Below, one piece after another: positions 1 to 11,669 of a stretch of 64,000 nt of DNA. Under the pieces are notes generated by a model. The model was not told where the DNA came from. It searched no databases and was given only the letters and a program-made list of their open reading frames with translations. The position numbers were made by a program, and so were the translations under genes. Positions within the stretch are counted from its first letter, which is position 1, and each line of letters begins with the position of its first letter. The stretch is taken from contig CM043953.1 in the NCBI GenBank assembly GCA_014529385.2, forward strand, positions 108,072,549 to 108,136,548, given 5' to 3'. Origin of the DNA: Adiantum capillus-veneris (Eukaryota > Streptophyta > Polypodiopsida > Polypodiales > Pteridaceae).

Positions 1-1131
1 GGCCTAGCCACTTCGTAAGAGCACCACATTTTGTATACATATCGTACAAAGCATTGCCAAGCACAACATCTTTCTCCAGCAGCCCCTGTCGAGCAATAAC
101 ATCATGAGTTTTGTTGCATGTATCAAGGTCTTGAATAGTGCCACATGCCCTCAAGATGCAAGTATAGGTTATTGCATTCGGTGAAATGCTTTCCCTTTTC
201 ATTCGGTTAAAACTTCACTCAGGTTCTTGGCCACAACCATATTAGCATCTGGCAGCCCCAAAATGACAATATCGTCTTGAATTTCATTGCTCATATCAAT
301 GTCTTGAATAATGCCAAAAATTCATCCAGCTCAGCAGTGTGAGCAACTAACATTGGCTTCAAGCCTTATTATCTCATCAATTCGGACTCTGTCTGACAAG
401 CCGTAAATTCCTAAAGACTTCTCAAGCTACATAGAATGCATACAAACCTTGCTGAGGATGTAAAATTCCCAAATGGCACACTGATCGAGGTGACCGACCT
501 CACATGGAACTAGCCCCGAGGAAACTTAAACTGGTAATAACTTAGCAACCCAATCTTTGATTGCTCATCTGAAAATACCGACGTGCTCCACAAAGTGAGC
601 ACTTCAGGTCCATGCATTCACTTCATCTCAAACCTCTCAGGTTCAGTTGCCCAATCCAATACGGATTTGGCATCAACTTAAACTTCAAACTGCCATAGTT
701 TCTTCACCATAGCTCCAATCGACAAGCCATAAAGACAGGCCGATAGAGCACTTCAAGCACTGCAGTTCTAGATCATAAACTCCCATATGTGCTCACTTCA
801 AGCATACTATTTTTTAGCATCATTAAGGTATCTGTTGGCCCTTTAAAGCCATATCTGGAATACATTAATTGTAAAACTAGCTTGTTATTAGCAAGCCTTG
901 AACACTGATCATTAATCAGGTAAGCTTCAATTAAGCTCGATGTGCATCTTTTTGGTATATTTCTTAAGGTATCTGTTGGCCCTTTAAAGCCATATCTGGA
1001 ATACATTAATTGTAAAACTAGCTTGTTATTAGCAAGCCTTGAACACTGATCATTAATCAGGTAAGCTTCAATTAAGCTCGATGTGCATCTTTTTGGTATA
1101 TTTCTTAGTATGGGAGCGGAGTTGCACGACA
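1..1131 (-). repeat. 3' LTR of Gypsy-1 (partial)
   Basis: Direct repeat of 7625-8597. In element orientation the LTR starts at 1131 with TGTCGTGCAACTCC, matching TGTCATGCAGCTCC at 8597. It continues past the left window edge; by comparison with the right copy about 1.3 kb is missing. It differs from the right copy by point changes and by a tandem 141-bp duplication (825-1106), so the LTRs have been diverging for some time. Confidence 0.8.
825..1106. repeat. Perfect 141-bp tandem duplication inside the LTR
   Basis: Positions 825-965 and 966-1106 read the same by eye over 141 bp. The other LTR has a single, partly deleted version at about 8444-8572. Because 141 is a multiple of three, a minus-strand open frame here shows a 47-residue repeat, but that frame lies in LTR sequence and is not a gene. 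Confidence 0.9.
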
Positions 1132-1345
1132 TCCACACCCTCTGAACCTGTACAGCCTTTGGTTTGTGCCAACTGCACTTAAGAAGCATCATCAACAGCA
1201 TCATCAGACTCATCGTCTGATGCATACATAGCATTATCTTTAGGAGGTTAATCTGTGTTGAAATCTTCAATATTAATCTCATCTTCTTGTTGCTTAAACA
1301 ACTTAACTCCTTTCCCTGCAATAGGCACCTTAAGCTGAGTGCCAT

Positions 1346-1897
1346 CTAGCTCACATAGCTTAAATGTTGCATTATCATAAACATAAGTACTACATATGGT
1401 CCAAACCCAATCCCCATCTTTAATAGCATAAGTCGTAGTCTGTGCTTACCATCAAATGTTGCTTTCTTATTTAACCTTGCTTCCTTAAGCTTCACTTTAG
1501 CCTGTTCAATATCTTCCTGACGCCTTTCAAGTTGGAGAATGTGCAAAGGAAGCAAATATTCTATAGACATACCTTCTTCCCATGGCATTATGGTCCAATA
1601 AATAACTGCTTCCTATGTAGGCATAATGGGTTTCCCATACATTAGCTCAAATGGCATAAAATCTGTAACAGAACTATGTGTAGTTCGATCAGCCCATAAA
1701 GCAAATGGTAGGAGTTTAGGCCAATCACAAATATGTCCCTGGCATGCCCTTGCTAAAGCTTTATCAATAGGCAGAGGTACTCTTTCACTTTTACCATTAC
1801 CCTCTGGATTGTATGTTGTAGTGGGAGCCAATATTATGCCCAAGCGAGCAAAGAAATCTGTACACTTTGTTTGCTTGGGAGCTTTGTTTGCTTCCAT
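1346..1897 (-). pseudogene. Gypsy-1 integrase remnant (C-terminal part)
   Basis: Two minus-strand frames (1613-1897 and 1346-1588) resemble the end of the gypsy integrase core and the following C-terminal region. Recognisable is the segment around 'TTTYNPEGNGKSER', which corresponds to the third catalytic acid region (NG..ER), followed by 'LLPFALWADRTTHSS' and 'FELMYGK', all standard in this family. The HHCC zinc domain and the first two catalytic aspartates are missing: the sequence jumps from RNase H (ending at 2004) to mid-core in about 100 bp. This is therefore an internal deletion as well as a frameshifted copy, and it cannot encode an active integrase. Confidence 0.75.
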
Positions 1898-2003
1898 AAA
1901 TGTCCATCCTTCAGAAAAAAGCCGTAAGCCTTCTTTTTTATCCTTCTATACTCTTGATCATTCCACTCGTCATGCTTAGTAAGAGTGCTAAGGTAGCGCC
2001 CGA

Positions 2004-2498
2004 TCAAAATCCACTCTCAATCATAGAACTCCTCAGAAAATACCTCAAAAAATGAGCAATATTACCACAATTTTCATGTAGATAAGAAGACATGTAGAAC
2101 TTCAGGCCAACATCATCACTTGTGGTCAGTATCTCTTCTTCATCTTCAAACCTAGCTCTTGATAACATATCTGCAACAGGATTATCTCTGCCTGCAATAT
2201 GACAAAATTCAGGGTTAAGAGACTTAATATTGGCTATCCATTGCAGCATAGCAATATCTGGAGTAGAGCACTTTGCAATCATCTCTATCAGTGGCAAGCA
2301 ATCTATCTCTACCACGACTGAAGCTCCAATGACAAGCATTGAGAACCTTTGCTCCAAATCGATCTGCATACCTATGTCCTGCATCATTATCTTGCCTATA
2401 ACCCACCCAATACCTGTCGAGCTAGTGTGAACTACTAAAATTACTGGCCTTCCACATTCGTAGTCGACTTTCCTCAAGGCATGAGCCTTGAGAAGCAT
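2004..2498 (-). pseudogene. Gypsy-1 RNase H-like domain
   Basis: Open frame of 164 codons after the RT thumb. The segment 'PVILVVHTSSTGIGWVIG' is the start of a retroelement RNase H fold; the usual first aspartate (V-D-[SA]-S) is replaced by H. The later 'HIAGRDNPVADMLSRA' is the diagnostic gypsy RNase H tail (normally ..N..AD.LSR). The loss of the first catalytic acid suggests decay. It sits directly between RT and integrase remnants as expected. Confidence 0.75.
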
Positions 2499-2504
2499 CT
2501 TCTT

Positions 2505-3855
2505 TTATTTCCTGATAGCTCGTGTGTGAACTTCTTTCCAAAAAAATCTTTTACCTTTTCTCAGCAGTTGATAAAGCAATTCTACAATATGAGCAAAATG
2601 TGGCAGCCAAATAAGATAGAATACACATGCACCCAGAAACCGACAAACTTGGGTAAGCAAAGAGCACATTTCCTTCATCTTTTGGATAGCTTCAACTTTA
2701 GTTGGAGTCGGCCTTCTACCTTTTGGACTGCACATATGCACCACAATTAGTACCTCTGTAGCACCAAAAGTTGATTTTTGCCATGGAAGTGTTAACTTCT
2801 TTAGGCTTGGACAAAATAGCGTCACAGTCAACAATATTTTGAGCAACAAACTGTCGCCACCCCCTCTGATCTTTTACCTCATCTTTTGAGCCTTCCTCAC
2901 ATCCTTTAATTGGTAGATCATCAATAAAAGGCATAGTAACATGAGAGATAAAGTCCCTTGATATCTTATTCATTCCATTCATCATATGAGCTAGAGAATT
3001 AGTAGCACCCTGTGGCAGAGTGCACATCCTTACAAACCCGAGAGGTGTACACATCGTAGTAAGATCCCTGCTCTCCAAAGGTAACTACAATTGATCGTAT
3101 CAAGAGTAAAGTTCACCCATAGAGTAAATTGATCTACCTGCAAAGGCCTCAGCAAATTCATCCACGATTGGGCCAGTACCCACATTGCGGATTGTTACCT
3201 TGTGAATCGGCCGCATGTCCTGTATGAACCTTAAAGTACCATTTTTATTTGTAACAGTGAACCATCGATTGGAGTATGGTGCACATGATGGCTCCAAAAT
3301 TTCCATTTGTATCTTCTCATTAAGCAAATTGATAAGCTTTGGCAAGTGAGCTTTAGGAATTGGAATGGGATGTAAGCTCCATGGCGTGTGAGGAACAATG
3401 AATATAACCATAGGTGAAACAAAACTTGGATCCACACACCCAACCTCACTTGCCTCAAAAGAAAAATCTTTACCGTGTTTTTCAAGCATACCTTGAAAAC
3501 ACTTGATTTCCTCTTTGTTGAGAAAACCATCTTCTCCAATCTTCAGCTCCTGCAATGTCTCCTTAGTAAATTTATGCCCAATGTTCTTTGGATTTCTGAG
3601 CATAGGCTGTCGAGAAGCTTCTTTGATCACCCCATCACTTCCTTTTGGTAGAGATGTAGCCTCTGGTCTCACTTTCTTTGCAACAGTCTTGTACTTCGTC
3701 TCTACCTGTGCTTTAACTACTTTACCCAAGTCATTTTCAATATGCATAAGTGCCTCGTATACGTCCAACTCTTCATACATGTCCATTGAATGCACTTTAA
3801 CAAATTCAACTCTACTTTGTAAGTTGTATTGCCTGATATCCTCAAGTTCTGACAT
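2505..3855 (-). pseudogene. Gypsy-1 reverse transcriptase (frameshifted)
   Basis: RT is spread over three frames (3100-3855, 2716-3078, 2505-2849). The N-terminal part holds 'PIPIPKAHLPKLINLLNEKI' and 'RWFTVTNKNGTLRFIQDMRP' (fingers, with the K..GT.R...D.R block). The next frame has 'LPQGATNSLAHMM' and the active-site box as 'MPFIDDLP' (Y/F-x-D-D). The last has the thumb region ('TPTKVEAIQKM', 'FLGACVFYLIWLPHFA'). All blocks are in the right order and both catalytic aspartates of the FIDD box remain, but at least two frameshifts break the gene. Confidence 0.85.
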
Positions 3856-4019
3856 AGTGTCAACATAAGAAATCTCTTCATTCCTGAAATCACATCATCT
3901 GGTTCAAGCACATCATATCCCTGTGATTCACTTTGAATACTTGAAACATATTGTTTCTCCCACTTAGGTAAATCATTAAATTTTTTGTAAGATACTGAAC
4001 CCTCAGATGTCAATCCCAA
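3717..4019 (-). pseudogene. Gypsy-1 protease-RT linker fragment
   Basis: Minus-strand frame of 100 codons overlapping the start of the RT frame in another phase. It carries no catalytic motif I recognise. Its position between the protease fragment (4060-4315) and RT marks it as polyprotein linker. The overlap shows a frameshift near 3720-3855. Confidence 0.45.
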
Positions 4020-4059
4020 AAATCCTGAAGAGAAGATTTCTCTTTGCCAGAACTTCTCC

Positions 4060-4904
4060 TCACTTGTGCCACCATAGTCCCGCTTTATAGTGGCATCTCA
4101 AGAAAATCCAGAGAAAATTTGTGTTCTTTGAACTCTTTGCGAATCTTTGGCATTGGATGATCATGTAAATTGTCTTTGTTCCTGGCATGGTCAACACATA
4201 TAGTAAAAAATTGAACCGCTTTCTTACCATCTCGACTACGAACCCTCGCATAGGCTAAGCCATCATCTAGCACCTTTGTTTCGATTTTCATAGCCGTAAT
4301 GTAGGGCTGTCCCAAAATCAGTGGTGAGTAGGAGGAATGCTCCTATGTAAAGGAGTTTTGCTCATCACAAACATCCCCAATAGTTACCTTGATGTTTGCA
4401 CATGCACCATAAAGATCACCTGGAAGCATGTTGGCAGCTCGTATCCGCCACCCGTGGTCCACATCAATAGGCCACTTCCCCTTTTGGGTGCAAACTCTTT
4501 GCCATAAGATTGATTTTTGAACCATGGTCTATAAGGGCTAAGACCGGCTCCTCAATGTCGCCAAGCTTTACCAGAGTTTCAATCGTTACTCTTGCCCAAT
4601 GAGTCCTTGAAAATTGAATCTTAGGTATAGTTTCATTGTCTTTACCATCATTAAAATGCACGTTTCTTACCTCGGGTACAATCGGGTTTGAAACCACCAC
4701 AGACCTCAACTCTCCTTCTTCAAGATTTGCCAAAATTTCTTCATAATTATCTAGAATTGCTTCAATGTATTGAACCACTTGGCTCTTAACTGATTTTGGC
4801 TCTTGCTCACTCGGTATCTTTCGTTTCCTTTTGATAATATCGATGATCTCCTCATGGAACTCGTACTTGGCAATTCCCAAAATATCATCCAATTTGAGCT
4901 CCAC
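4060..4904 (-). pseudogene. Gypsy-1 aspartic protease region (DHG-type)
   Basis: The frame at 4464-4904 ends with 'VLALIDHGSKINLMAKSL', the retropepsin active-site loop in which the usual D-[ST]-G is D-H-G. From memory this DHG form is typical of a gypsy group seen in seed-free plants and some fungi, so it may be lineage-specific rather than damage. Downstream frames (4343-4525, 4085-4315) continue the domain ('YGACANIKVTIGDVCDEQNSF', then 'GQPYITAMKIE'), separated by frameshifts. Upstream residues ('VRNVHFNDGKDNETIP') are the conserved lead-in to this protease type. Confidence 0.75.
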
Positions 4905-4929
4905 TTTACTCTTCGGGATACGCTCTTCA

Positions 4930-6259
4930 AAAACATTCTTCAGATCTTAGCCAATTCAATATCAGATTTAAGCTTATATGAGGGTCCCTTAGACTTACCT
5001 TGCTTTTTGTCCTTTGGTGCCTCCTCCATAACCACTTCGGGAGCGGGTTTAGGAGCAGGCCCTTCCTCTTTCTTACTACTGGATCTCGTTGGCCTTTTTG
5101 ATGTCCCGGCAACATCTTCATCCCTTTTTCGCTTCTCTTTCACCATAGCTTCATTGGCTTGAGCATTAGCAATAAATGCATATACTGAAAGAGAATCTAT
5201 TGGATCGATCCACCTAGTAGTTTCCCGAATCGAATTCCCTACCTGTGGTAACTTCCCATACATTACCTTACCTGCTTCTGCTGCCTTTAAAGCATACGGC
5301 CACAGTTGGCCCTTTGCACATCTACCTTCATCATCTCCCTTACTACAACCCTACAGCCCATATGTAGCCGATTCCACAACATTATGTTGTATTTCTTCCA
5401 TTAGCTTCTTCATGCCGCCCTTGCCAAAGTTTAAGCGGAGCATCTCTCCTATTGCCCTGAGATGAATCTTCTTGTCTTCCTAAAAAACCACATTCTTCTT
5501 GTAAGCTTCATCAAACTCATCACACTCTTTTTCACATACCTATGGTCTTCACTATCACACCACATGCATTGATTATCCCAATTTTTACGTGGTGGCTGCT
5601 ATTGCTTAGGTTCAGAAGTAGACGCCTTTGCAGCTAACCTTCAAGTTTAACATTTTGCAATTTAAGTTTAGCTCTTGAATATCAATCCCAGTTCTCCTTC
5701 CAGGTCCTCCAATAATTGCACCAAATTCTTTTGAAGTCGTGGATCAACAACTTGAATAAACAATTCCAACTTTTGATCCTTCAAGGAACGTTGTTATGCT
5801 GATGACAACTGATCAAACTTCTTTTCAAATTCTTGTAACAACTCTCGTGCAGATAAATTTTTACTCTTCCTCTGCACCCACTTCATAAAACTCTATCTGG
5901 TCACCCTCTGAGAATCTTTGAGAAAATATTCCTCTTGTAACGCCTTCTTGAAGTCCTACCAATTTGGTCCACCTGAGTTTCTTTAATCGGGCCCTAAGTT
6001 CCGACATTGCAATCAGATAAAACTCTTCCACTAAGTTCTGGTCTTCAATTCCATCATCTTCCATAGACTGCTCATAAAGATTGCAAAATTTTGAAATATC
6101 TCGGCCTTCAAATCACTGCAACTTATCTGTAACAGTTTGTCGAGCTTTACGAATTTGCTCTTGCAAATTATGTTGCTGTTGGTCAGCTTGTTGCTGCTGC
6201 ATGTACGCTACAAACTACTGCATCATTTGCTCCATGGCTTCCTCTTGCGGTGTAGACAT
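4930..6259 (-). pseudogene. Gypsy-1 gag
   Basis: A minus-strand ATG at 6259 lies about 35 bp inside the candidate primer-binding site and opens a glutamine-rich N-terminus. Frames at 5861-6064 and 4940-5263 are gag pieces; the latter is lysine/proline rich. A CCHC-like knuckle (C-x2-C-x4-H then C) is visible at about 5530-5565, split by a frameshift. In-frame TAG and TGA codons occur in the first 150 bp. Recognition rests on position and composition more than on strong motifs. Confidence 0.6.
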
Positions 6260-6294
6260 ATTCTTCAACTATTTTCCCACCCCGGCTCGGTTTC

Positions 6295-6309
6295 GCGTCA
6301 GGTTCACCA
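6295..6309 (-). promoter_or_regulatory. Candidate tRNA primer-binding site of Gypsy-1
   Basis: On the minus strand the LTR ends in GACA at 6313; three bases later TGGTGAACCTGACGC reads away from it. TGG at this position is what a primer site complementary to a tRNA 3' CCA end should show. It is not the initiator-Met site (TGGTATCAGAGC); the tRNA is not identified. Confidence 0.5.
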
Positions 6310-6312
6310 AGT

Positions 6313-6914
6313 TGTCGGGGGATATGGGTTCAAAATGGGAGCCAAGTCAGCGCCGAGCTACTAGCTGTGGGGAAATTGAGAGCCAAGAGTTACCGCACCG
6401 CACAATAAGGTAGTTATAACTTGGTAATGCTAACAATGCACAAAAACCACTTGAAAACTGATAACGCTGACAAAATGGATGCACAATTATTGAGGCATTG
6501 CCGTTAACAACACCTGTTACTTAATTAAAATGTGGTTTAGGAGCTTAAATTCCCCTTACAGTTTTCCTCGGGCCGTTAATGGCTCCGTGATTCATCAAAA
6601 TGGATTAATTAAACCCAAGTTGATGCCGATGATCAAAATTTCTTCTGTGTTGGGCTTCGAGATTCAACCCTGCTTAACTTCGTTCGATCTTCTTGAGCCT
6701 TGGCTTACCGAGCTCCATTCAACTTGCTTCGGCTGAGTGCCCTTCCACTTGCTTCTTCAACTCTCTTGCACACCTAGTCGAGATCGAGATCGAGAGAGAA
6801 AATTCCCTACTTAGCTTTGAGAACGAGGGAGAGAGAACCTCCTGCTTATCTTCGAGAATGAGAGAAAGCGTCTCCCTTGATTGCTCCTCAACTACTTCCT
6901 TGCTTAGATCCGAA

Positions 6915-6966
<52 letters not shown>

Positions 6967-7056
6967 ATCTCCTTGCTTGTGTCTGAGAGCGAGAGAGAGA
7001 CTTATCTCCTTTCTTGTCCAAGTGCGAGAGAAAGAGTGGCTTCTTCCTTGCTTGTC

Positions 7057-7114
<58 letters not shown>

Positions 7115-8597
7115 TTCTTGCTTGTGCCCGAGAGCGAGAGAGAGCATGGCCTCTTTCTCCTCTTCGACTCCTCAAGCTAAACCTCCTTCCTTCTTCAAGC
7201 AACTCCCGTTGAATCCCCCTTTTTGCATGAACTTGCCCCTATAAATAGCCTTCCCCCTCCCTTAGCAACGACGATGTTGTGGTTGCTAGGGAGCATAAAA
7301 AACACCTCCTAGTGATGTGGCAGTCGGGTTCTGGACTAGCGCCAAATTTCACAAGAGTAGGTCCAAACATGGTCGCCATGGTTTGTTGATCCTTTCACGC
7401 TTCATGAACATGCTCATCCGAGCCCTCCACAGCCTATTGCGAGCTCACCTTGCCCCCATGTGTTGCTCGTTTCCTGCTGCCATCTCTCTTCTCATTTTTT
7501 TCCCTATTATTTATTTTCCTTCACACTCACTTACCCTATTGGGAAGCCTTTGGCTCTTTTTGGTGTCCATTTAATCGGTGGGCAACCACTTGCTTAGGGT
7601 GACCGGCTATTGACTCAATTGGGTGGCCTAGCCACTTCCTAAGAGCACCACATTTGGTATACATATCGTACAAAACATTGCCAAGCACAACATCTTTCTC
7701 CAGCAACCCCTGTCAAGCAATCTCATCATGAGTTTTTTTGCCCATATCAAGGTCTTGAATAGTGTCACATGCCCTCAAGATGCAAGTATAGGTGATTGCA
7801 TTCGGTGAAACGCTTTCCCTTTTCATTTGGCTAATACTTCACTGAGCTTCTTGGCCACAACCATATCAGCATCCGGCATCCCCAAAATGAGAATATTGTC
7901 TCAAATTTCACTGCTCATATCATTGTCTTGAATAATGCCAAAAATTCATCCAGCTCAGCAATGCAACTAACACCGGCTTCAAGCCTTATTGTCTCATCAA
8001 ACCAGGACTCTATCTAACAAGCCGTAAATTCCTATAAACTTCTCAAGCTGCATAGAATGCATACAAACCCTGCTAAGGCTGTAAAATTCCCTAACGGCAT
8101 TTCGATCGAGGCGACTAACCTGGCATGAAACTGGTCCCGGGGGAAACTTAAACTGGTAGTAACTTGGCAACCAAATCTCCGATTGCTGATCTGAAAAGAC
8201 CGACGCACTCCACAAAGTGAGCACTTCAGGCCCATGCATTCACTTTATCTCAAACCTCTCAGCTAAAGTTTCCCAATCCGGTACGCATCTGCCATCAACT
8301 TAAACTTTGAACTACCATAACTTCTTCATCGTAGCTCCAATCGACAAGTCGTAAAGATAGGTCAATAGAGCACTTCAAGAACTACAGTTCTAGATCATAA
8401 ACTCCCATTTGTGCTCACTTCAAGCATACTTCTTTTTAGCATCATTAAGGCATTTGTTGGCCCTTTAAAGTTTGCATCTGACATACATTAATCGTAAAAC
8501 TAGCTCAAACATTGATCATTAATCAGGTAAGCTTCAATTAAGCTCGATGTGAATCTTCTGGGTATATTTCTTAGCATGGGAGTGGAGCTGCATGACA
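6313..8597 (-). repeat. 5' LTR of Gypsy-1 (about 2.29 kb)
   Basis: Right-hand LTR, bounded by TGTC at 6313 and GACA at 8597 on the plus strand. The portion 7625-8597 is directly repeated at 1-1131. It contains two long GA arrays (about 6917-6964 and 7059-7110) embedded in a repeating 'CTTGCTTGTC..GAGAGCGAGAG' motif (6770-7150), and a plus-strand TATAAATA at 7242. The GA-array half is not represented in the visible left LTR, so the 6313 boundary relies on the TGTC/GACA ends and the adjacent primer-like site. Confidence 0.65.
6917..7110. repeat. Paired (GA)n microsatellites in Gypsy-1 LTR
   Basis: Two pure GA runs (6917-6964 and 7059-7110) are separated by about 95 bp of degenerate GA-rich repeats with recurring 'CTTGCTTGT' and 'GAGAGCGAGAG' units. 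All six-frame open frames through here are Arg-Glu or Ser-Leu repeats and are not genes. Confidence 0.9.
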
Positions 8598-10859
8598 ACA
8601 CTCATATTTATTGGTGTAGGTAAGAATCGGCAAGCTCTTGTTGCACATACATCTTTTTAAAATGTTGTGTAGAGGTACATCAACATATACAAATTTCAAG
8701 ATTGTTTTTACCTGTCCCATGTCATATATTTTTATGGTTTTGCCTGTCATCAACACCATTATCTATTTTCTATCAAAGCCTTGTTTTAGGTTGCATATTG
8801 TCAATTACTATTGTGTCAAAATTGTATGGGTTATAGACACTACCATGATAAAAAGTTGTAAGACCTCCCATTATCTATAAAGTTTGAGTTCTTGTTGTTC
8901 TCACTTTAATATTTGTTCGAGAAAGGTACACACACCCCGATGTTGTTGTCGGGGGGGGGGGATTGTTGGGTTTTCAAGCCTTGGTCACTTTGTCTAACCG
9001 CATGAGCAACTACCCTGTGAGTAAACTAACACATATCACCCTTTTAGTGGACTTTTGCATGGTAAAATGGTGGCTAAAATAGGCAAGCATTTTTTATATA
9101 TATCATGTATAAGGCTTTTCAATAATTGATAAGTAAAATATAGTGTGAATTTCTTTGTGCTTTGCTTTGCTCGTAGTCTTGTGCTCTCGTTACTCTTCTT
9201 TGTTGTTTCTCTCTTTCCTACGCCATGGCATGCCGCTATTACCATCCTCCATAGCACGCTAACCGAACACACACACACACACACACACATTCACATGTAT
9301 ACAATACATATACATACTTGCACACTCACATATATGTACACACCACACAGACAAGCAAATATACACATGCCACAATAGGCCCATAGACATACACATACAT
9401 GTCCATATGTTGTTTTTTGTCCATAGACATGCCCATAGACACGACACAACATGGATACACGTACCTCCGCATATTACACACACATAAATACACATGCATG
9501 TCACAAACATGTACTTGTATAGACATGCATATATAGACACAAATCACGTCCACAAACAAATATGTACAAACACATACATCCTCACACGCACATATGCACA
9601 TACACACACAAATACAAATCACCTCCAACCGCACACATATACACACGTATGTACACACACACACACGTGCACGCGCGCACACACATTGTTTATGGACAAA
9701 ATTTTAACTCATTTTGCCTAACATTATGTTTGGACGTTGGACTAGGGAGTTAAATTACAAGAACTTACTTGCTAAGTTTGGATCTAAAACTCTTATCACT
9801 AAACGATGACTGAAAACCCACTTTAGCCAAGAAAAAGTCTCTAAGTTATTTGGAGTCAGTATGATTGTTACAATTATCGATAGATGAGAACATTTTTTTT
9901 TTGTAAAATAGTTCAAAAAATGTATTTTTTTAAGAGGGGAAAACTACAAGGAATTTTCCAGACATAACTTGCATTGAGGAATCAAAAGTCGTCTTTTGCC
10001 ATTTATTATTTTTTGGCAATCCTCTAAACCACGGCAATTAGAAGTCACAATTAGACACATAGTTAATATTTCTATGGGCTTTGACAAATTTCCTTATGAA
10101 ATACATATTGCGGAAATTTTTTCCCGCTTACGATGGGAAACAAAACTATATTGTATAACTTAAGGATACTCAAAGAAAAAAAGAGAACGAAGACTTAAAG
10201 GAAACAATACGAGTTCTACCAAAAATTGTTTTATAAAAAAAAACGCCTAGCGTGTGCTCGTGACAAGCCCACGAGCTAGGTTCTCTCCCCCTCTCTCCTC
10301 ATTTTGTGCACATATTCCCTCGTGTGCGCGCATGCGCACACACACACACAAGTGCGGTACCGTGTGATATGAATCCACAAAGAACTATAAGCTGGAAGCA
10401 TACAAGTGCTCAAGAAAGCTTTGCAAACTCTCAATTTTGTTCTTTCGCATGCTCTTCTTGTAGTTTTGTGCTACTTTGGAGACTCTCACTCGTACCTCAT
10501 GCAGTTAGTCTGCCAGCAGGTTATTGCATGAATTTAGAATAGGGTTACACTAAGCACTTATTCAAACACAAGCTAATGCTTAGATGATTGCTCTACTGAC
10601 AATGCATTAAAAAAATCAAGTATTGAAGAAGGGCAATAAACATACAATCTACTTCATACAAATGACGGAAAATTCAATTGCCTTTGATAACAATGATCGG
10701 CCTCACTCAATTCAATTTTCCTCATTCAATTTTTTGAGGTTAATTTTGATTAGATTGCAGTTGTCATATTAGTACAATTTTTAAGCTAAGAGAGTCATGA
10801 GCGCTTTCAACACCCTTCTGTATGTGAAAATGTGATAAAATATAGAAAAAAATAATCCC
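8598..10859. other. Non-coding stretch with CA-rich low-complexity tract
   Basis: No convincing gene. There is a G-run at 8949-8958, then from 9266 a pure (CA)n run followed by about 430 bp of degenerate CA/TG-rich sequence to about 9685, ending in CACGTGCACGCGCGCACACA. AT-rich sequence follows, with homopolymer A/T runs near 9900 and 10230, and another short CA run at 10330-10350. Open frames here (9259-9682) are Cys-Val or His-Thr repeats from the CA tract. Confidence 0.7.
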
Positions 10860-11669
10860 TACCGTTGAATCCACGTGATAGGTATCTCCTCGAGCTTGAA
10901 TGACCTACAATAGGAATGTCATGAGCTTCTTGCAATATCTAAAGCTTTATTCCTTTATCATTATGGATACAAAGACAAATTTTCAAGTAGAGATCGTCAT
11001 CGTCAACATGAAAGGCTTTGATTTGTCATTCCTACTTCTCCATTCCATTATGTAAGCCTAACAAATATTGAATATCTGTACACTCTCTTGAATAAGACTA
11101 ATAAATAATTATTATGCAAGCCTAATAAATATTGAATCCCCTTAGAAAATGGATTTTGAGGCACACACTCCTGAATAATGTCAATCAAAGAAGTAGTAGA
11201 GGTTGTGATTGCCACCACTGTACTCTTTCTACTTAAAGCATCGGCTGCTAAGTTTTCCTTTTGGTTTATAGTCAATCCCAAAATCATATTCATATACCAA
11301 TTCATCCATCTTTCTTGTCGCATATTTTGATCAGGTTGACGGAGGTTTTTATGATTTGCATGTAGTTAAAATCACCTTCCAAGAAGATAATGTCACCATA
11401 CCTTGAGAGCATGTACAACAACTAACAATTCTCTGCTTGTGGATGTGTACCTTATGAGATTTATAAGCTAATGGTCTTTCTTCTTGAGACAAAACATCGC
11501 CAATTGTTTGCCCAATTGCATTTACAAGGATAGTCAATGTCTTTGTGAAATTTGGAAGTTGTAAAAGAGGAGCATTTACCAAAGCTTCTTCCATTAGGGG
11601 AAGTTTAGAGAGAGAGTGCTCTAAGCCAATGAGAAAAGGGCTTCTGTTATGAAATCTTCTTTTTGACAA
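10860..11669 (-). pseudogene. Ty3/gypsy RNase H - integrase remnant
   Basis: Minus strand. The frame 11349-11669 holds the RNase H start ('LTILVNAIGQTIGDVLSQE', with the catalytic D seen as N). The frame 11048-11323 holds 'NQKENLAADALSRKS', the RNase H tail. Further on, at about 10935-10880, a short reading 'EAHDIPIVGHSSSRR' matches the start of the integrase zinc domain (H-x-x-P-x-x-GH). Order and strand agree with one truncated gypsy pol. No LTR is visible at either end. Premature stops separate the pieces. Confidence 0.75.

Larger units (their letters stand above)
1..8597 (-). mobile_element. Ty3/gypsy LTR retrotransposon 'Gypsy-1' (left end outside window)
   Basis: Minus-strand gag-pol remains (6259 down to 1346) lie between two long direct repeats. 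Positions 1-1131 match 7625-8597, apart from a 141-bp duplication in the left copy. In element orientation both LTRs begin TGTC (plus-strand GACA ending at 1131 and 8597), and the right LTR appears to end in GACA (plus TGTC at 6313). A purine-rich stretch abuts the left LTR at 1132-1145, the polypurine-tract position. A candidate primer-binding site is at 6295-6309 just inside the right LTR. Domain order is gag, protease, RT, RNase H, integrase, which is the Ty3/gypsy order. Many stops and frameshifts show it is dead. The target-site duplication cannot be tested because the left end is outside the window. Confidence 0.85.

Noticed and set aside
773-1345. 190-codon minus-strand ORF with a 47-residue internal repeat
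   Set aside because: It lies mostly in the Gypsy-1 LTR and the repeat is a 141-bp DNA duplication; no protein motif.
6693-7244. Overlapping Arg-Glu and Ser-Leu repeat ORFs
   Set aside because: Translations of GA/TC microsatellites.
9036-9753. Cys-Val-Cys and Thr-His repeat ORFs
   Set aside because: Translations of the CA-rich tract on both strands.
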